A stretch of 64,000 nucleotides of DNA from Parietichytrium sp. I65-24A (taxonomy: Eukaryota; Sar; Bigyra; Thraustochytrida; Thraustochytriidae), in the NCBI GenBank assembly GCA_012862575.1, contig BLSF01000012.1, forward strand, positions 496,001 to 560,000, written 5' to 3'. Under the pieces are notes generated by a model. The model ran no database searches. It worked only from the letters and a program-made list of their open reading frames with translations, and was not told where the DNA came from. Positions 19,774 to 29,561 of the stretch are shown here, piece after piece; position 1 is the first letter of the stretch; the number at the start of each line of letters is the position of its first letter. The position numbers and the translations under genes are program-made.

Positions 19774-20433
19774 GTTCTCACACCGTGAGTCTCAAAGTAC
19801 CGATACTGCACCGTGAAACCGCGACCCTCCGCGCCACTAGGCCTATGGCAGAAATAACGTAATCGTGAATTCATTTTTACAAATTGTTCTTATTTACGGC
19901 AAATGTACACGTACATTGTAGGTGACTAACTCCCTTGCCGTGATTGCACACCCCACTGTGGAAGGGGCTTGCCTGCTCACTGCCAGCTTACTGCCTGCTC
20001 ACTGTCTTTCGCCACCGCTGGAACGCGTAATGATTGCAGAGAAGGCTAATTCTCGGCTGCCACGTCCAACCACTGTTGGTGTATGTCACTGCCATCGTGC
20101 CTGAGCCGTGAACATCCGTGAACGCACCTACGTTCCAGGGTTAGTAGTCTCTGTGCCAGAATGTGCCAGTGGGTAAGCATGGGCAAGCAAGCTTAAAACT
20201 GTAGTAACTTATTTCGAGTCACCAGTGGTGCTGCAAGCGCTGCAAGCCTACCATTACCAGGAAGATGTACTCTACACAAATCGTCACAAAAGCCATGGTC
20301 ATCAATCACAAATCGCTCTTTACTGTTTGCTCATTTTACTTTGGAGCTTCCAGCACACACCATTGCCATGTGAGGCGCTGATCCTGGCTGATGTGTCGAG
20401 AACTCGTGATCTGCAATCACAAAACCCAAACTG

Positions 20434-20523
20434 GTGCGGTGCCGTGCTTTGTCGCGCTGTCCTGTCCTGTGCTGTGCCGTGCCGTGCCGTGCCGTGCTGT
20501 GCCGGGCTGTTCCGTGCCGTTCT
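20434..20523. repeat. Pentamer tract upstream of cysteine-rich copy 3
   Basis: Contains four consecutive GTGCC units and several TGTCC units about 110 bases before the start codon. Unit number and order differ from copies 1 and 2. Confidence 0.8.
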
Positions 20524-20634
20524 GTAGAGTCTTTGAGTTCGCAAGATTGGGAGTGAGTCCTGCCAACAACGTGACATAGTCCGTTGGAAGCAGAGAGCGA
20601 GCAAGAGCAGACCGAGTCGGCCAGAAGTGCAAAG

Positions 20635-22743
20635 ATGTCTCAAAAACGCGTGCTTGGCGTCCTTGGCGTCCTTTTGGGGCTCCTGCTTCACGGTGTTCAA
20701 GCATATACTATGTCACAGTCAGGAAATAGGATTTATGGGGAAGGGACACTTTCTGTGGGCAGCGATGTTAGAAGATCTTTCACTAAACCAGGAGGTATTT
20801 ACACTCTCGCAATAAAAATTGATCACAGCGCTGGCTCGGCTTATGTTTCGGTATCCGGACCATGCACAAGATGGAAAAAAGGCGCAGAAGATTGGCAAGG
20901 TACAGCTGAGTGCATAAACTCCGGCTCCACTTCGAGTATCTATGTGGAAGTCGGCTGCCCACCTTTCCTTGGGTGTCCAACAGATAGGCCTTGTAATGCA
21001 CCTAGTCGTCCGCCATGCACACTCAGCGTAGAGGCCATCATCGTCAAAACGGGATGTGGTCGAGGAGAATATCGCACGCGAGTGGCAGATATCGGGCAGC
21101 GTCGCGACGTGGAATGTGCAACGTGCCCTGCAGGCTCTGTATCTTTACCTGGTTCTGGTACTTGCACCACCTGCAAGTCCTTCCAGTACACAGCCGAGGG
21201 TAACTCCAAATGTGTGACTTGCGAAGATGGCCAAATCACCAACTCCAGGCGCACTGGTTGCGTACCATGTCCAAATCCTGCCTTAGCCGGGGACAATTGT
21301 GACTCATGCAGGAGCAGTTTCGATGGACGCACAGCATATCTTGACAAATCGACATCGTGCACCACATGCATACATCCGAATCTCGATTATAACTCCTATT
21401 GCACTCTGTGTAGTGGCAGTGGCCATTTTGACCTCAATAAACTTTGCATAACATGTCTGGCCTCGCACAATGGTTTGCCGACTCACTTTTTGGACGACAA
21501 GTGCCTTAGGTGTGAGCCACAGTTCAGCGCAGACTCACTCTGTACCGAATGCATCACTTCGTATGACGGCAAAGCAACGCATTTCTCTTCAGGCTGTGGG
21601 TCTTGCGACGGCAACTACGACTGGCAATCCCAATGCACAACTTGTTTGGGCTCGCATAACGGATTGCCTACCCACTTTGCGGACAACAAGTGCGCAACCT
21701 GCAATGGCAACTTCGACTCCAATAGCCTTTGCACAACTTGCCTAGCCTCGCACAATGGATTGCCTACTCACTTTTCGGACGACAAGTGCGTCGAGTGTGA
21801 GCCACAGTTCAGCGCAGACTCACTCTGTACCGAATGCATCACTTCGTATGACGGCAAAGAAACACATTTCTCTTCAGGCTGTGGGTCTTGCGACGGCAAC
21901 TACGACTGGCAATCCCAATGCACAACTTGTGTTGGCTCTCATAACGGATTGCCTACCCACTTTGCGGATAGCGAGTGCGCAACCTGCAATGACAATTTTG
22001 ATTCCGCAACCCTTTGCACCGAGTGCATCACTTCCTATGATGGCAGGGAAGCTCACTTCTCTCCGCTATGCAAATCGTGCGCAGGGAATTACGACCTGCA
22101 AACCCAATGCACGACTTGCTTGCTTTCGTATAAAGGATGGCCTACACACTTCGCAGACAACAAGTGCGTCGAGTGCCAATCACACTTCAGCACATCATCC
22201 CTTTGCACCAAATGCATCAGTTCCTATGATGGCAAAGAAACGCACTTTTCCTCAGACTGTGAGTCATGCGAAGGAAACTACGACGTGCAAACTCAATGCA
22301 CAACCTGCATGGCTTCTCACAACGGATTGTCTACCCACTTTGCAGATGACGAGTGCATGACTTGCACAGGGAATTTTGACTTTGCGACCCGCTGCACCGA
22401 GTGCATCAGCTCTTACAATAACACGGGAACGTGGTATCTTGATGATGGATCTTGCTCCAAGTGCGTACTCGGGTTTGACCCAGACACTGGGTGCACTCAG
22501 TGCATGGCTGGCTATCATTCAGTCGGCGGCAGGTGTATTTCCGTAGAGACGCAAGCATCAGAAGAAGACGAAGACGAAGGTGGAGTCGCGGTCGTTGCTG
22601 GCACTGCCATCGGAGTGGTCGTTTTTGGTGTTTCGATAGCCACGCTAGTCCTGATGTATAGACGACGCCGAGGCACTCAGGGCTCCTTCACATCGCGCTT
22701 CGGCGAGAAGAGGATGGCCGTGAATCCTGCGTATGTCCCTTGA
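20635..22743 (+). CDS. Cysteine-rich repeat type I membrane protein, open copy
   Basis: A 702-residue protein, the only fully open member of the array. The signal peptide is ~1-23 (MSQKRVLGVLGVLLGLLLHG). Residues ~24-145 are a domain very different from copies 1 and 2. Two GCC2/GCC3-like modules follow (CGRGEYRTR, CTTCKSFQYTAEG, CVTCEDGQITNS). Then come about eleven repeats of ~34 residues, each with paired CxxC and phrases such as SHNGLPTHFAD and SYDGKETHFSS. An acidic stretch (EEDEDEGG), a transmembrane helix (~655-678), RRRRG and a short tail ending NPAYVP complete it. The design fits a disulphide-stabilised surface stalk or adhesin. Protist surface proteins such as Giardia VSPs look broadly similar, but I claim no homology. 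ATG 20635 aligns with the starts of the other copies. Confidence 0.85.
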   Translation: MSQKRVLGVLGVLLGLLLHGVQAYTMSQSGNRIYGEGTLSVGSDVRRSFTKPGGIYTLAIKIDHSAGSAYVSVSGPCTRWKKGAEDWQGTAECINSGSTSSIYVEVGCPPFLGCPTDRPCNAPSRPPCTLSVEAIIVKTGCGRGEYRTRVADIGQRRDVECATCPAGSVSLPGSGTCTTCKSFQYTAEGNSKCVTCEDGQITNSRRTGCVPCPNPALAGDNCDSCRSSFDGRTAYLDKSTSCTTCIHPNLDYNSYCTLCSGSGHFDLNKLCITCLASHNGLPTHFLDDKCLRCEPQFSADSLCTECITSYDGKATHFSSGCGSCDGNYDWQSQCTTCLGSHNGLPTHFADNKCATCNGNFDSNSLCTTCLASHNGLPTHFSDDKCVECEPQFSADSLCTECITSYDGKETHFSSGCGSCDGNYDWQSQCTTCVGSHNGLPTHFADSECATCNDNFDSATLCTECITSYDGREAHFSPLCKSCAGNYDLQTQCTTCLLSYKGWPTHFADNKCVECQSHFSTSSLCTKCISSYDGKETHFSSDCESCEGNYDVQTQCTTCMASHNGLSTHFADDECMTCTGNFDFATRCTECISSYNNTGTWYLDDGSCSKCVLGFDPDTGCTQCMAGYHSVGGRCISVETQASEEDEDEGGVAVVAGTAIGVVVFGVSIATLVLMYRRRRGTQGSFTSRFGEKRMAVNPAYVP

Positions 22744-23205
22744 AACTTAATATTGGTGTTGCTTTAGAGCTGGCTTGCACGCAATAGATGTCGTCGAAGA
22801 AGAACACCCCAGTGAGGTGTGGCATCTTCAGACTCGTCCTGCTCGGTCATTCTCGCCTTTTCCTCGTTTTCCAACTACTTAGCTCTCTCTGTGTCTGTCT
22901 CCTTTGACTTGCTTACCTTGCTTTCCAACCCGTGCAGTTTTACAATGTCAATCAAAAACTACAAGTAGTGAGTAGTCCTCATGTTATCTTTACAATCCAA
23001 GCTCGCCACTTCTGTGCCCCCGATGAACCACAGCAGGTACAGGTACAGCAGGCGGCCTTCTATCTCTCTCTCCCATCCACCTCCCCGCAGCCGGCATACA
23101 CTCGACATAACACGGCCACGTTCTCGCCTTTCCGGACCGGCTCACCAACTCTCTGTTATCAACCCTCCAAGTTCCCGGACTCCCAAGCCGCACGAGCACC
23201 AGCAC

Positions 23206-23270
23206 AAACTACAAACTACAAACTACAAACTGCGAACTGCGAACTGCGAACTACAAACTACAAACTAGAA
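23206..23270. repeat. CTACAAA / CTGCGAA heptamer array
   Basis: About nine tandem 7-base units (CTACAAA, then CTGCGAA, then CTACAAA again) lie 50-110 bases upstream of ATG 23319. The truncated promoter copies in the three units lack this array, so it expanded after they split or was lost from them. Confidence 0.85.
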
Positions 23271-23318
23271 GCACAAGCGGTCGTCGTGTAGTCCGTCGCA
23301 CAAGTTGGGCGTCGCATC

Positions 23319-24611
23319 ATGCTCCGCGGAAGCGGCATCTCCGCAGCCCTGTTCCTCTCGGCATCGGGAACACTTCTGCTCCTCCTGCGGAGCAGGCGCT
23401 TGACGGTGGCGCAGAATGGCAAGCCGCGTGCAAGATGCGGTCTCGCTGCGCACGTTCGCGAGCAAGGAAGCTGCGCCCGCTTCGTGGCGTTCGACGCGGC
23501 GGCAGCAGAGACGGAGGAGACGCCGCTGGCGGTGGACTGCGTGGGCAGGCATGAGTGCATCACGCATCATCGCACGCAGGCCGCGAATAGAAAAGTGCAC
23601 GGGCTCGCAGGCGACTCAAGCACGCAGCTGGTGCTGGCCGCCGCGGAGGAAGGGCTGCTGGCGAACAAGCGGCTGGTCACGTGCAACCATTTCGACGTGG
23701 ACGCCTTCGCATCCGTGGCCGTGTTCCTGCTCGCGGACGCGGATCCTGGCGCGCTAGAGAGCGCGAAGCAAGTGCTGGCGGAAACAGCCAAGGTGGGCGA
23801 CTTCAGGGAACTGGACTTTGAGGCAGTGCAAAAGGGGCAGTTCGTGGCGCAAACCGCATTGCAGATGTGCTGCCTGCTCAACACGCTGGAACGCACGCAG
23901 TTCTCGAGGCCGTTCGAGGACTGCGACGACGAAAAGTGGGATTTCTTCCTTGGACACGAAGGCGTTGCGAGGGCGCTTCTGGACCTTGACATGGAGCCTA
24001 CGAGAGAGATCTGGCAAACAGAGTACGACAGGGTATTGGCCGACTGCCAGGCACTCTATGATCCGAGCGTTTCTTCGATCACAAAATTCGATGACATTGG
24101 ACTGATCGTCATCGAAACACCAGAGCCCATGCACTACTATGCTCTGTTCAGCGCGACGCCAGGCTACGACATCGTCCTCGCAATGTATGACGGCAATAGG
24201 TACGAGGTGGAGCAGCGGTACACCACGTATGTGGAGCTGACCTCCCGCCCGGTCCTGCCCCGTGCCTGCCTCTCAAAGCTTGCCAAGATTCTCAACGAGC
24301 GCTTTCCTGCAGAGAACTGGAATGGGAACAGGTACGTTGACAGCGGACCTCTTTTGCGCATGGAGCGCGAAACGTGCAACCTTACCAAGGCTCAGCGATA
24401 TGGGCACCCGTACGAACGAACGATACACAGCTCGACATGTCCTCCGGAAGAATTCAAAGAGATCGTAAAGTCCTTCTTCACAGCTGCGCTCAGAGGTGTC
24501 AAGCCAGAGCCCAGCGCAGCTTGGGACTACAGCAGACTGCGCGAGTTCAACGCTGGTTTGGATTGGCGAGCAATCCGCGATTCGAGCGTTGGAGTGACCA
24601 CTACATCTTGA
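23319..24611 (+). CDS. Unknown protein with NHFDxD motif, possibly DUF6687-like
   Basis: A 430-residue protein. The N-terminus has a hydrophobic stretch (LFLSASGTLLLLL, ~10-23) followed by basic residues, consistent with a signal anchor or organelle presequence. At ~123 it has TCNHFDVDAFASVAVFLL, and ~30 residues later AKVGDFRELDFE. This resembles what I remember of an uncharacterised, mainly bacterial family (DUF6687) and superficially a DHH-type metal site. I could not verify either. The remaining ~280 residues are well-folded looking but unassigned. Its promoter and first codons are the source or sibling of the truncated fragments in the upstream tandem units. It converges on LETM1, with stops 179 bases apart. 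Confidence 0.7.
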   Translation: MLRGSGISAALFLSASGTLLLLLRSRRLTVAQNGKPRARCGLAAHVREQGSCARFVAFDAAAAETEETPLAVDCVGRHECITHHRTQAANRKVHGLAGDSSTQLVLAAAEEGLLANKRLVTCNHFDVDAFASVAVFLLADADPGALESAKQVLAETAKVGDFRELDFEAVQKGQFVAQTALQMCCLLNTLERTQFSRPFEDCDDEKWDFFLGHEGVARALLDLDMEPTREIWQTEYDRVLADCQALYDPSVSSITKFDDIGLIVIETPEPMHYYALFSATPGYDIVLAMYDGNRYEVEQRYTTYVELTSRPVLPRACLSKLAKILNERFPAENWNGNRYVDSGPLLRMERETCNLTKAQRYGHPYERTIHSSTCPPEEFKEIVKSFFTAALRGVKPEPSAAWDYSRLREFNAGLDWRAIRDSSVGVTTTS

Positions 24612-24790
24612 GAACTAACTGGGCTGCCTACTACTAATTCTCCGAAGGTGGTGCACCGAGAAAAGAGAGTGCGGTTGAACCGCAACTTATTACAAGAATT
24701 CATTATTTTTTTGCTTTCTCTTCCTTTCAATTATTGTTTAAATGGACACACAAGGGAGTAATGATCTATAAGAAATTCAACGTTCGGAAC

Positions 24791-27226
24791 CTACTCGCCG
24801 AGAATTCGAATCTGCTGCTCTTTCAAACTCTGAAGGATGGAGTCCATCTGCTCCAGCGATATGATGCCATCCTTATCCAAATCTAATCTAGCAATCAAGC
24901 GATCTGCCTTTTCAGGGGTATAAATGTCTTGCTTTTTAAGCGCGGTCACGATTGCCTGGCGCAGCTCGTACGCGCTAATCTTGCCATCGTCGTCCAGATC
25001 CAGCAACTTGAGCTTGTTGCCGATCTTCTCGTCGATCTCCTCCACATCAAGCTCCAATTTGTCGAGCATGCTCTTGACCTTCTTACGCAAGAGCTGACGA
25101 GCGCCCTTTTCGACCGTAGACTCTGCCATGACCTTCGAGTCCTCGTCAGTCTTGACGATGCGGCCGCTGTCCACAGCCTTAGCGGCATCCAGCGCCTCTT
25201 GCTTCTCCAGAATTTCTTCCAGGATGTTCTTCTCCTCTTCGAGAGAGGAGTCAGAGGCGAGAATTTTGATGGTCTCGAGCGTTTCCGCAAACTCCTTATC
25301 GGTATCTTCGTGATGCTCAGCTTCCGGAATGCCAGACTCTGGAGTGAGAGGAACGGCCTTGTCTGGGGCGTCGGGCTCCAACTTGATTTCCTTGTCCAGA
25401 TGCGACAGGACCTCCGGTTTGGGCGCCGAGCTCTGTTCCTCTGACACACGCTTGGCGTTGGCGACCTGTTGCTCCACGGCTTGCTGCAAGTTTTCTGCGT
25501 GCAACGGCACGTTGATGCGCTCCACTTTCTCCTCGACCGTTTTGCGGACAGCCTCCAAGGTGATCTCGCCAGCATCCTTGCCTTCTTGGGCCTCTAGCTC
25601 CGCTTGTGCCTTCTGGCGCAACTGCTCGAGGAACGCTTGCTTGCGGGCCTTTTCTTTGATCTCTGCCTGGATCATTTCGTTCTGTTGACGGATAGCCTCC
25701 AGCTTTAAACGGCTCAGAGTGGCCTGGTCGACTGACACATCCTTAGACTCCGCTCCAGCAACCAAGGCCTCCTGCAGCACATCACTGTCCATCTGCGAGA
25801 TGGCTTCACTAATCGCATGCTCGACCTGGCTCTTCTCCCCGGCCTCGAGGGTGAATGCACGAGACAAGATCAAAAGTGAAAGAGGGACGCTCTTGTTCAC
25901 GCTCAAGTCAATCCACCGCCTCAACTGAGTTCGCAACTGGTGCATGGTAAGACTCGTTGCACGCATCCCTCGCTCTTGGCACGCCTGTTTCAGTTCAAAA
26001 ATGTTGAGAGACTCTACGCCTTCAAAGTAGATGGACACATCATCTTCTCGAATGGACCCAATTTTATTGCGCAGCTGGAAGCGAAGGAACTGGTCCCCAC
26101 CGTAAGGCGCGAGGCCCATGTACTTGCACAGCGTCACCAGTTGGGAGCGCGACATATTGTCCGTGGTGAGCTCATCGCTAAACAGCTTGGCAACCTTGAT
26201 TACGGTGGACTCGTCGATATTAGAACCCAGACGAACGTTTTGCATAAAGTGCTGAACATCCTCCACTGTAATGCCTGTCTCCTGGCTCTCCTCTTCCTTG
26301 CCCTTCACACGTGCCTTAACTTCCATTTCGGAAACCATGTCTTGAAGAAAACCCGCGAGTTCCAATCGAAGCTTAAGCTGGCGTTTCATGTTCTCCTCTT
26401 CCTTGTAGCTGTCCTGGAACGTGGACGGAAGCATGTTTGGAAACAGTTTCAGCGCGAAGGGCAAGAGAAACTCCATAAACGGGACCACCATAAAGAACAT
26501 GAACGGTACGACTCGCGCAATGTCGGCAGTCGTTCTCACCAGCTGGCGGCGCTCGCGGCGACTCAACTGGTGCCCCGCGAGCCTCTTTCGGATCAGCGTG
26601 AAAGACGTCCTGATCTCCACGCCCAGAAGCTTAAACCCTGTCCACGTGTGTTCCACGAGATGTTTGACCGCAGACCAAGCGCTGGCGCTCCACTGCTTGA
26701 CGATGAGCGGGTTCTTCAAGAACTGCATCGTGACGCCTCCGATCGCCACCGCCACCTCCTTGCTTTTCACCAGCACGTTCCCGGTCACCTTTCGTGCCTT
26801 CACCATCGCGCTCTCCTCCTTCTTCTTGCTCCCCCTGCCGCTCTGCTGTCCTTGCTCGCTACCCTTCTTACCGCTCCCGCTGCTCTCCGCGCGGTCGTCC
26901 TCCTGCTGCTGCTGTTGCATCTGTTGCATCTGCTGTTGCATCTGCTCCTGTCTCGCCTTGGCCGCCACTCTCACAGCTTGCAATGTGTGCGGGTTCCCGG
27001 ACGGCGGTCCGTCCTCCGGGCTCGCCTCATTCTCCGCCTGTGCCACGCGCTGTTGTTGTTGTTGTTGTTGCTGCTGCTGCTGCAAGAGCGGACTGGCCGC
27101 GTGGAACAATTGGAACAACGCGCCCGCGTGCCGCTGTCTGTTCAGCAGCGCCACTCGCACCCACGGCGCCGTTCTGCGCACTCCCGTCAACAGCATCTTG
27201 CTGCCGGCCGCATGCATGCCATACAC
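24791..27226 (-). CDS. LETM1-like mitochondrial inner-membrane cation/proton exchanger
   Basis: An 811-residue LETM1 homologue, a mitochondrial inner-membrane protein needed for K+/H+ or Ca2+/H+ exchange and mitochondrial volume control. The N-terminus is rich in Arg/Ala as expected of a presequence and contains a polyglutamine run coded by CAG/CAA (~49-60) and more Gln-rich segments. The LETM core has TGFKLLGVEIRTSF, the basic RRERRQLVRT and a transmembrane stretch VPFMFFMVVPFMEFLLPFAL. A ribosome-binding-like LETM domain follows. The C-terminal half is coiled coil and ends in two EF-hands (DLDDDGKISAYE, ~743, and DLDKDGIISLEQ, ~782), both with good calcium-ligand spacing. Human LETM1 is somewhat shorter (about 740 residues). 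A start at codon 5 (MHAAGS) is also possible. Confidence 0.9.
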   Translation of the reverse strand: MYGMHAAGSKMLLTGVRRTAPWVRVALLNRQRHAGALFQLFHAASPLLQQQQQQQQQQQRVAQAENEASPEDGPPSGNPHTLQAVRVAAKARQEQMQQQMQQMQQQQQEDDRAESSGSGKKGSEQGQQSGRGSKKKEESAMVKARKVTGNVLVKSKEVAVAIGGVTMQFLKNPLIVKQWSASAWSAVKHLVEHTWTGFKLLGVEIRTSFTLIRKRLAGHQLSRRERRQLVRTTADIARVVPFMFFMVVPFMEFLLPFALKLFPNMLPSTFQDSYKEEENMKRQLKLRLELAGFLQDMVSEMEVKARVKGKEEESQETGITVEDVQHFMQNVRLGSNIDESTVIKVAKLFSDELTTDNMSRSQLVTLCKYMGLAPYGGDQFLRFQLRNKIGSIREDDVSIYFEGVESLNIFELKQACQERGMRATSLTMHQLRTQLRRWIDLSVNKSVPLSLLILSRAFTLEAGEKSQVEHAISEAISQMDSDVLQEALVAGAESKDVSVDQATLSRLKLEAIRQQNEMIQAEIKEKARKQAFLEQLRQKAQAELEAQEGKDAGEITLEAVRKTVEEKVERINVPLHAENLQQAVEQQVANAKRVSEEQSSAPKPEVLSHLDKEIKLEPDAPDKAVPLTPESGIPEAEHHEDTDKEFAETLETIKILASDSSLEEEKNILEEILEKQEALDAAKAVDSGRIVKTDEDSKVMAESTVEKGARQLLRKKVKSMLDKLELDVEEIDEKIGNKLKLLDLDDDGKISAYELRQAIVTALKKQDIYTPEKADRLIARLDLDKDGIISLEQMDSILQSLKEQQIRILGE

Positions 27227-29561
27227 CGACGACTACCTCGATATATCGATACCTAGAAACCTAGATACCTCGATACCAGCCCCGCGCCTACGAGTACCGC
27301 GTACCGTCCAGCTGCGGGGTGTGGGGTGTGGGCCCCTTCCAGCCCGCGAAATTCGGCGCGAGATGTCCTGCCGCGAGTCCGGATCGAGAGCGTGATCAAG
27401 ATCAAGAGCGAAACTGCGGCGGCGAGATTGAGACGGTGGCGAGCGGCGAGCCGTGCAAGGGGAAACGCGAGACCGACGGAGGGGTGCGCGCTGTGGACCG
27501 TCTGTCCGCGGGGACTATTTTTTGGGGGGGAAAGGGTCCTCGCGCGGCGATTTCTGCGACGTCGCTTTCCAATCCCTTTTTTCGTCTTTGACCTTTTGTT
27601 TTCCCTCTCTTCTTCTTCTTCTTCTTCTCCTCTCGCTCGAGGACTACCAAGTGATAATAGACTCCTACGGACCCCGCCATTGCCCTATCGCCTTGCACCT
27701 ATCGGCTGTAGCACTGAATATATGCCCGCTAGGAGGACCGTGGGAGTGTGGCGCTTGCTAAGGAAGGGGTAGAGTGACGGCCGAGTGCAGATGATAAAAG
27801 ACGCAGGGACAGGTAGAGTTCCTTGGGAGTATGGGAGAGGCGGAGGCTGGTATGAGATGAATAGAGATTGTTATGACTACGTGCGAGGAGAAGACAACTG
27901 CGTACTCGAGCGTATGCAGTCGATGTAGAACGATTGGAGACTAAGTGCGCAGGCTACTGACCAACGGGCTGGGTCTGGTAACGATAGGGACACGCATTCA
28001 TCTGCCTAATTATAATACGGAACGCCTAACGAGATAATGGTTCTAGTCTCTCCGCATAGATAGGAGTAGGTGATGATTCACACTGCCAACGAGGCTAGCT
28101 AGCCTTCCCGGTGCACTATGATATACCTTAATGCACCTAACTAAAACGAGCGAATGCAAAATGGATGAAATATGTGGATTCATGACTCCCGTCATATCGG
28201 TAGGCTTAATATACTGCGTGAATACACGGCTGATGACGCCACCTTCACTAGACTGCCTGCAAAGTCTGCGAAGACAAAGAGTTCTAGAATGTAGAGCAAT
28301 GTTTTCTTTCCACGAAAGGATTTTCTCTTTCACTTTTTCTTTCACTGTCACTGTCACTGTGTGTTCATGAAATAAAATCGCATAGCTAATTCTCTCTGTA
28401 TGCACACCGATCTCGTACTTTTTGCTTAGTAAGCTTGCAACTGTCTGTCTGACCAACCGCAACCGTCCAAAACAAATCAAAATAACCTGAGACCTGAGAC
28501 GATCCTGAACAAACATCCAAACACTTTTGATTCACAGTCTCAATGCACAACGTGTGAAGCGCGGTCGATGTCCGAACTACTACTTTTAAACTGTGAACTC
28601 TGAATCTCTGGTTACATCGATCAAGAGAGCGAATTGATTAGCAGTGTTAGTCACGGCATTACCGCTCGCGCTGGTTGTACTGGTACCGGTACTGAGTACT
28701 GAACCGTGACTGACTGAGCTCGCGCACTTTGTCGTTGAGAAAACGCTCGCCTCAGCTGCATCGACGTGGGTTGACGCGGTGTTCACACATTCATACACTG
28801 CACTCCTTAGCTTTGCTCTTGACTTGTTGACTTCCCAAGTTGATTGATTTTGGCTTTTTACTGACTGAGAATAACTGAGAAGAAGGCAGATAAACTTTGC
28901 TGGAGCGTTTCGTTGGAACAAACCTGCATGAGAAATGTGTACAACTCGCTAGCCCGGAGATACTGCCTCGAGTAACTAAAAGATAGCCAAGCCAAGATTC
29001 ATTCGTGGCTCTTATTCGACGACCTATGGCATCGTAACAGCTTGCCTCTTATCTTTGTGGATAGTGGTCTTCTAATACTAATAGCTATTCGTCCTGCCTG
29101 AGGACTACTCGAGGTTTCCAAAAAACGAATGCGCCAATCGAAGGAATCGAACTCGGGACCCCACGCGAAACTTCTCCATTAGCAGCCACTACCAACATCT
29201 TACCCCAGATCTTTCCTCCTCTTTTCGTTTTCCTCTGCTGACCTCACTACCGCCCCTCCTACATTTCACGCTAGAACACTTCGAGGAACATTCACGAACG
29301 AACGACCATGGTCAAACTCCTACCACTTCCTCTAGCACCGCGGTAAGCATGCTGAAGAAGGAAGGAAGGAAGGAAGGCACGAGAAGGATACGAAAAGGAA
29401 GAGAGTTCGGCGAATCACACAGAGAGGGTACTCAGTACGCGGGGAACACGCGGAACACAGGGGAACACGCGGAACACGGGTACGTCGGCATACGGTATCG
29501 GCCTATAGAAGCAGGAGCAGAAGAAGAAGAAGAAGAATAAGAAGAAGACAGCAGGGAGCAG
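27227..29561. other. Intergenic, divergent spacer
   Basis: The region between the divergent LETM1 and Rab GDI genes. Immediately upstream of LETM1 (27235-27280) are overlapping GATATATCGATAC and CTAGATACCTCGATACC words. A TTC-rich tract occurs at 27608-27635, CACTGTCACTGTCACTG at about 28345, GGAAGGAAGGAAGG at about 29359 and a GAAGAAGAAG tract at 29518-29548 just before the GDI start. No frame looks coding. Confidence 0.55.

Larger units (their letters stand above)
19004..23012 (+). repeat. Tandem duplication unit 3
   Basis: Third direct repeat, about 4.0 kb. Relative to unit 2 it carries about 150 extra bases, A/T-rich at the left edge, at roughly 19375-19545. Similarity continues past its end into the real promoter of the gene at 23319, so that gene marks the right edge of the array. 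Confidence 0.85.

Noticed and set aside
25940-27256. 438-codon open frame on the plus strand
   Set aside because: Antisense to LETM1; His/Leu-rich because it mirrors Gln/Glu/Lys codons.
28043-28516. 157-codon open frame on the minus strand in the LETM1-GDI spacer
   Set aside because: No recognisable domain, contains simple-repeat translation (TVTVTVKEKVKEK) and no support from context.
29108-29172. tRNA-like sequence on the minus strand with a B-box-like AGTTCGATTCC
   Set aside because: The T-stem does not pair well, no matching 5' acceptor strand is found, and the anticodon arm cannot be folded. At best it is a tRNA-derived relic.
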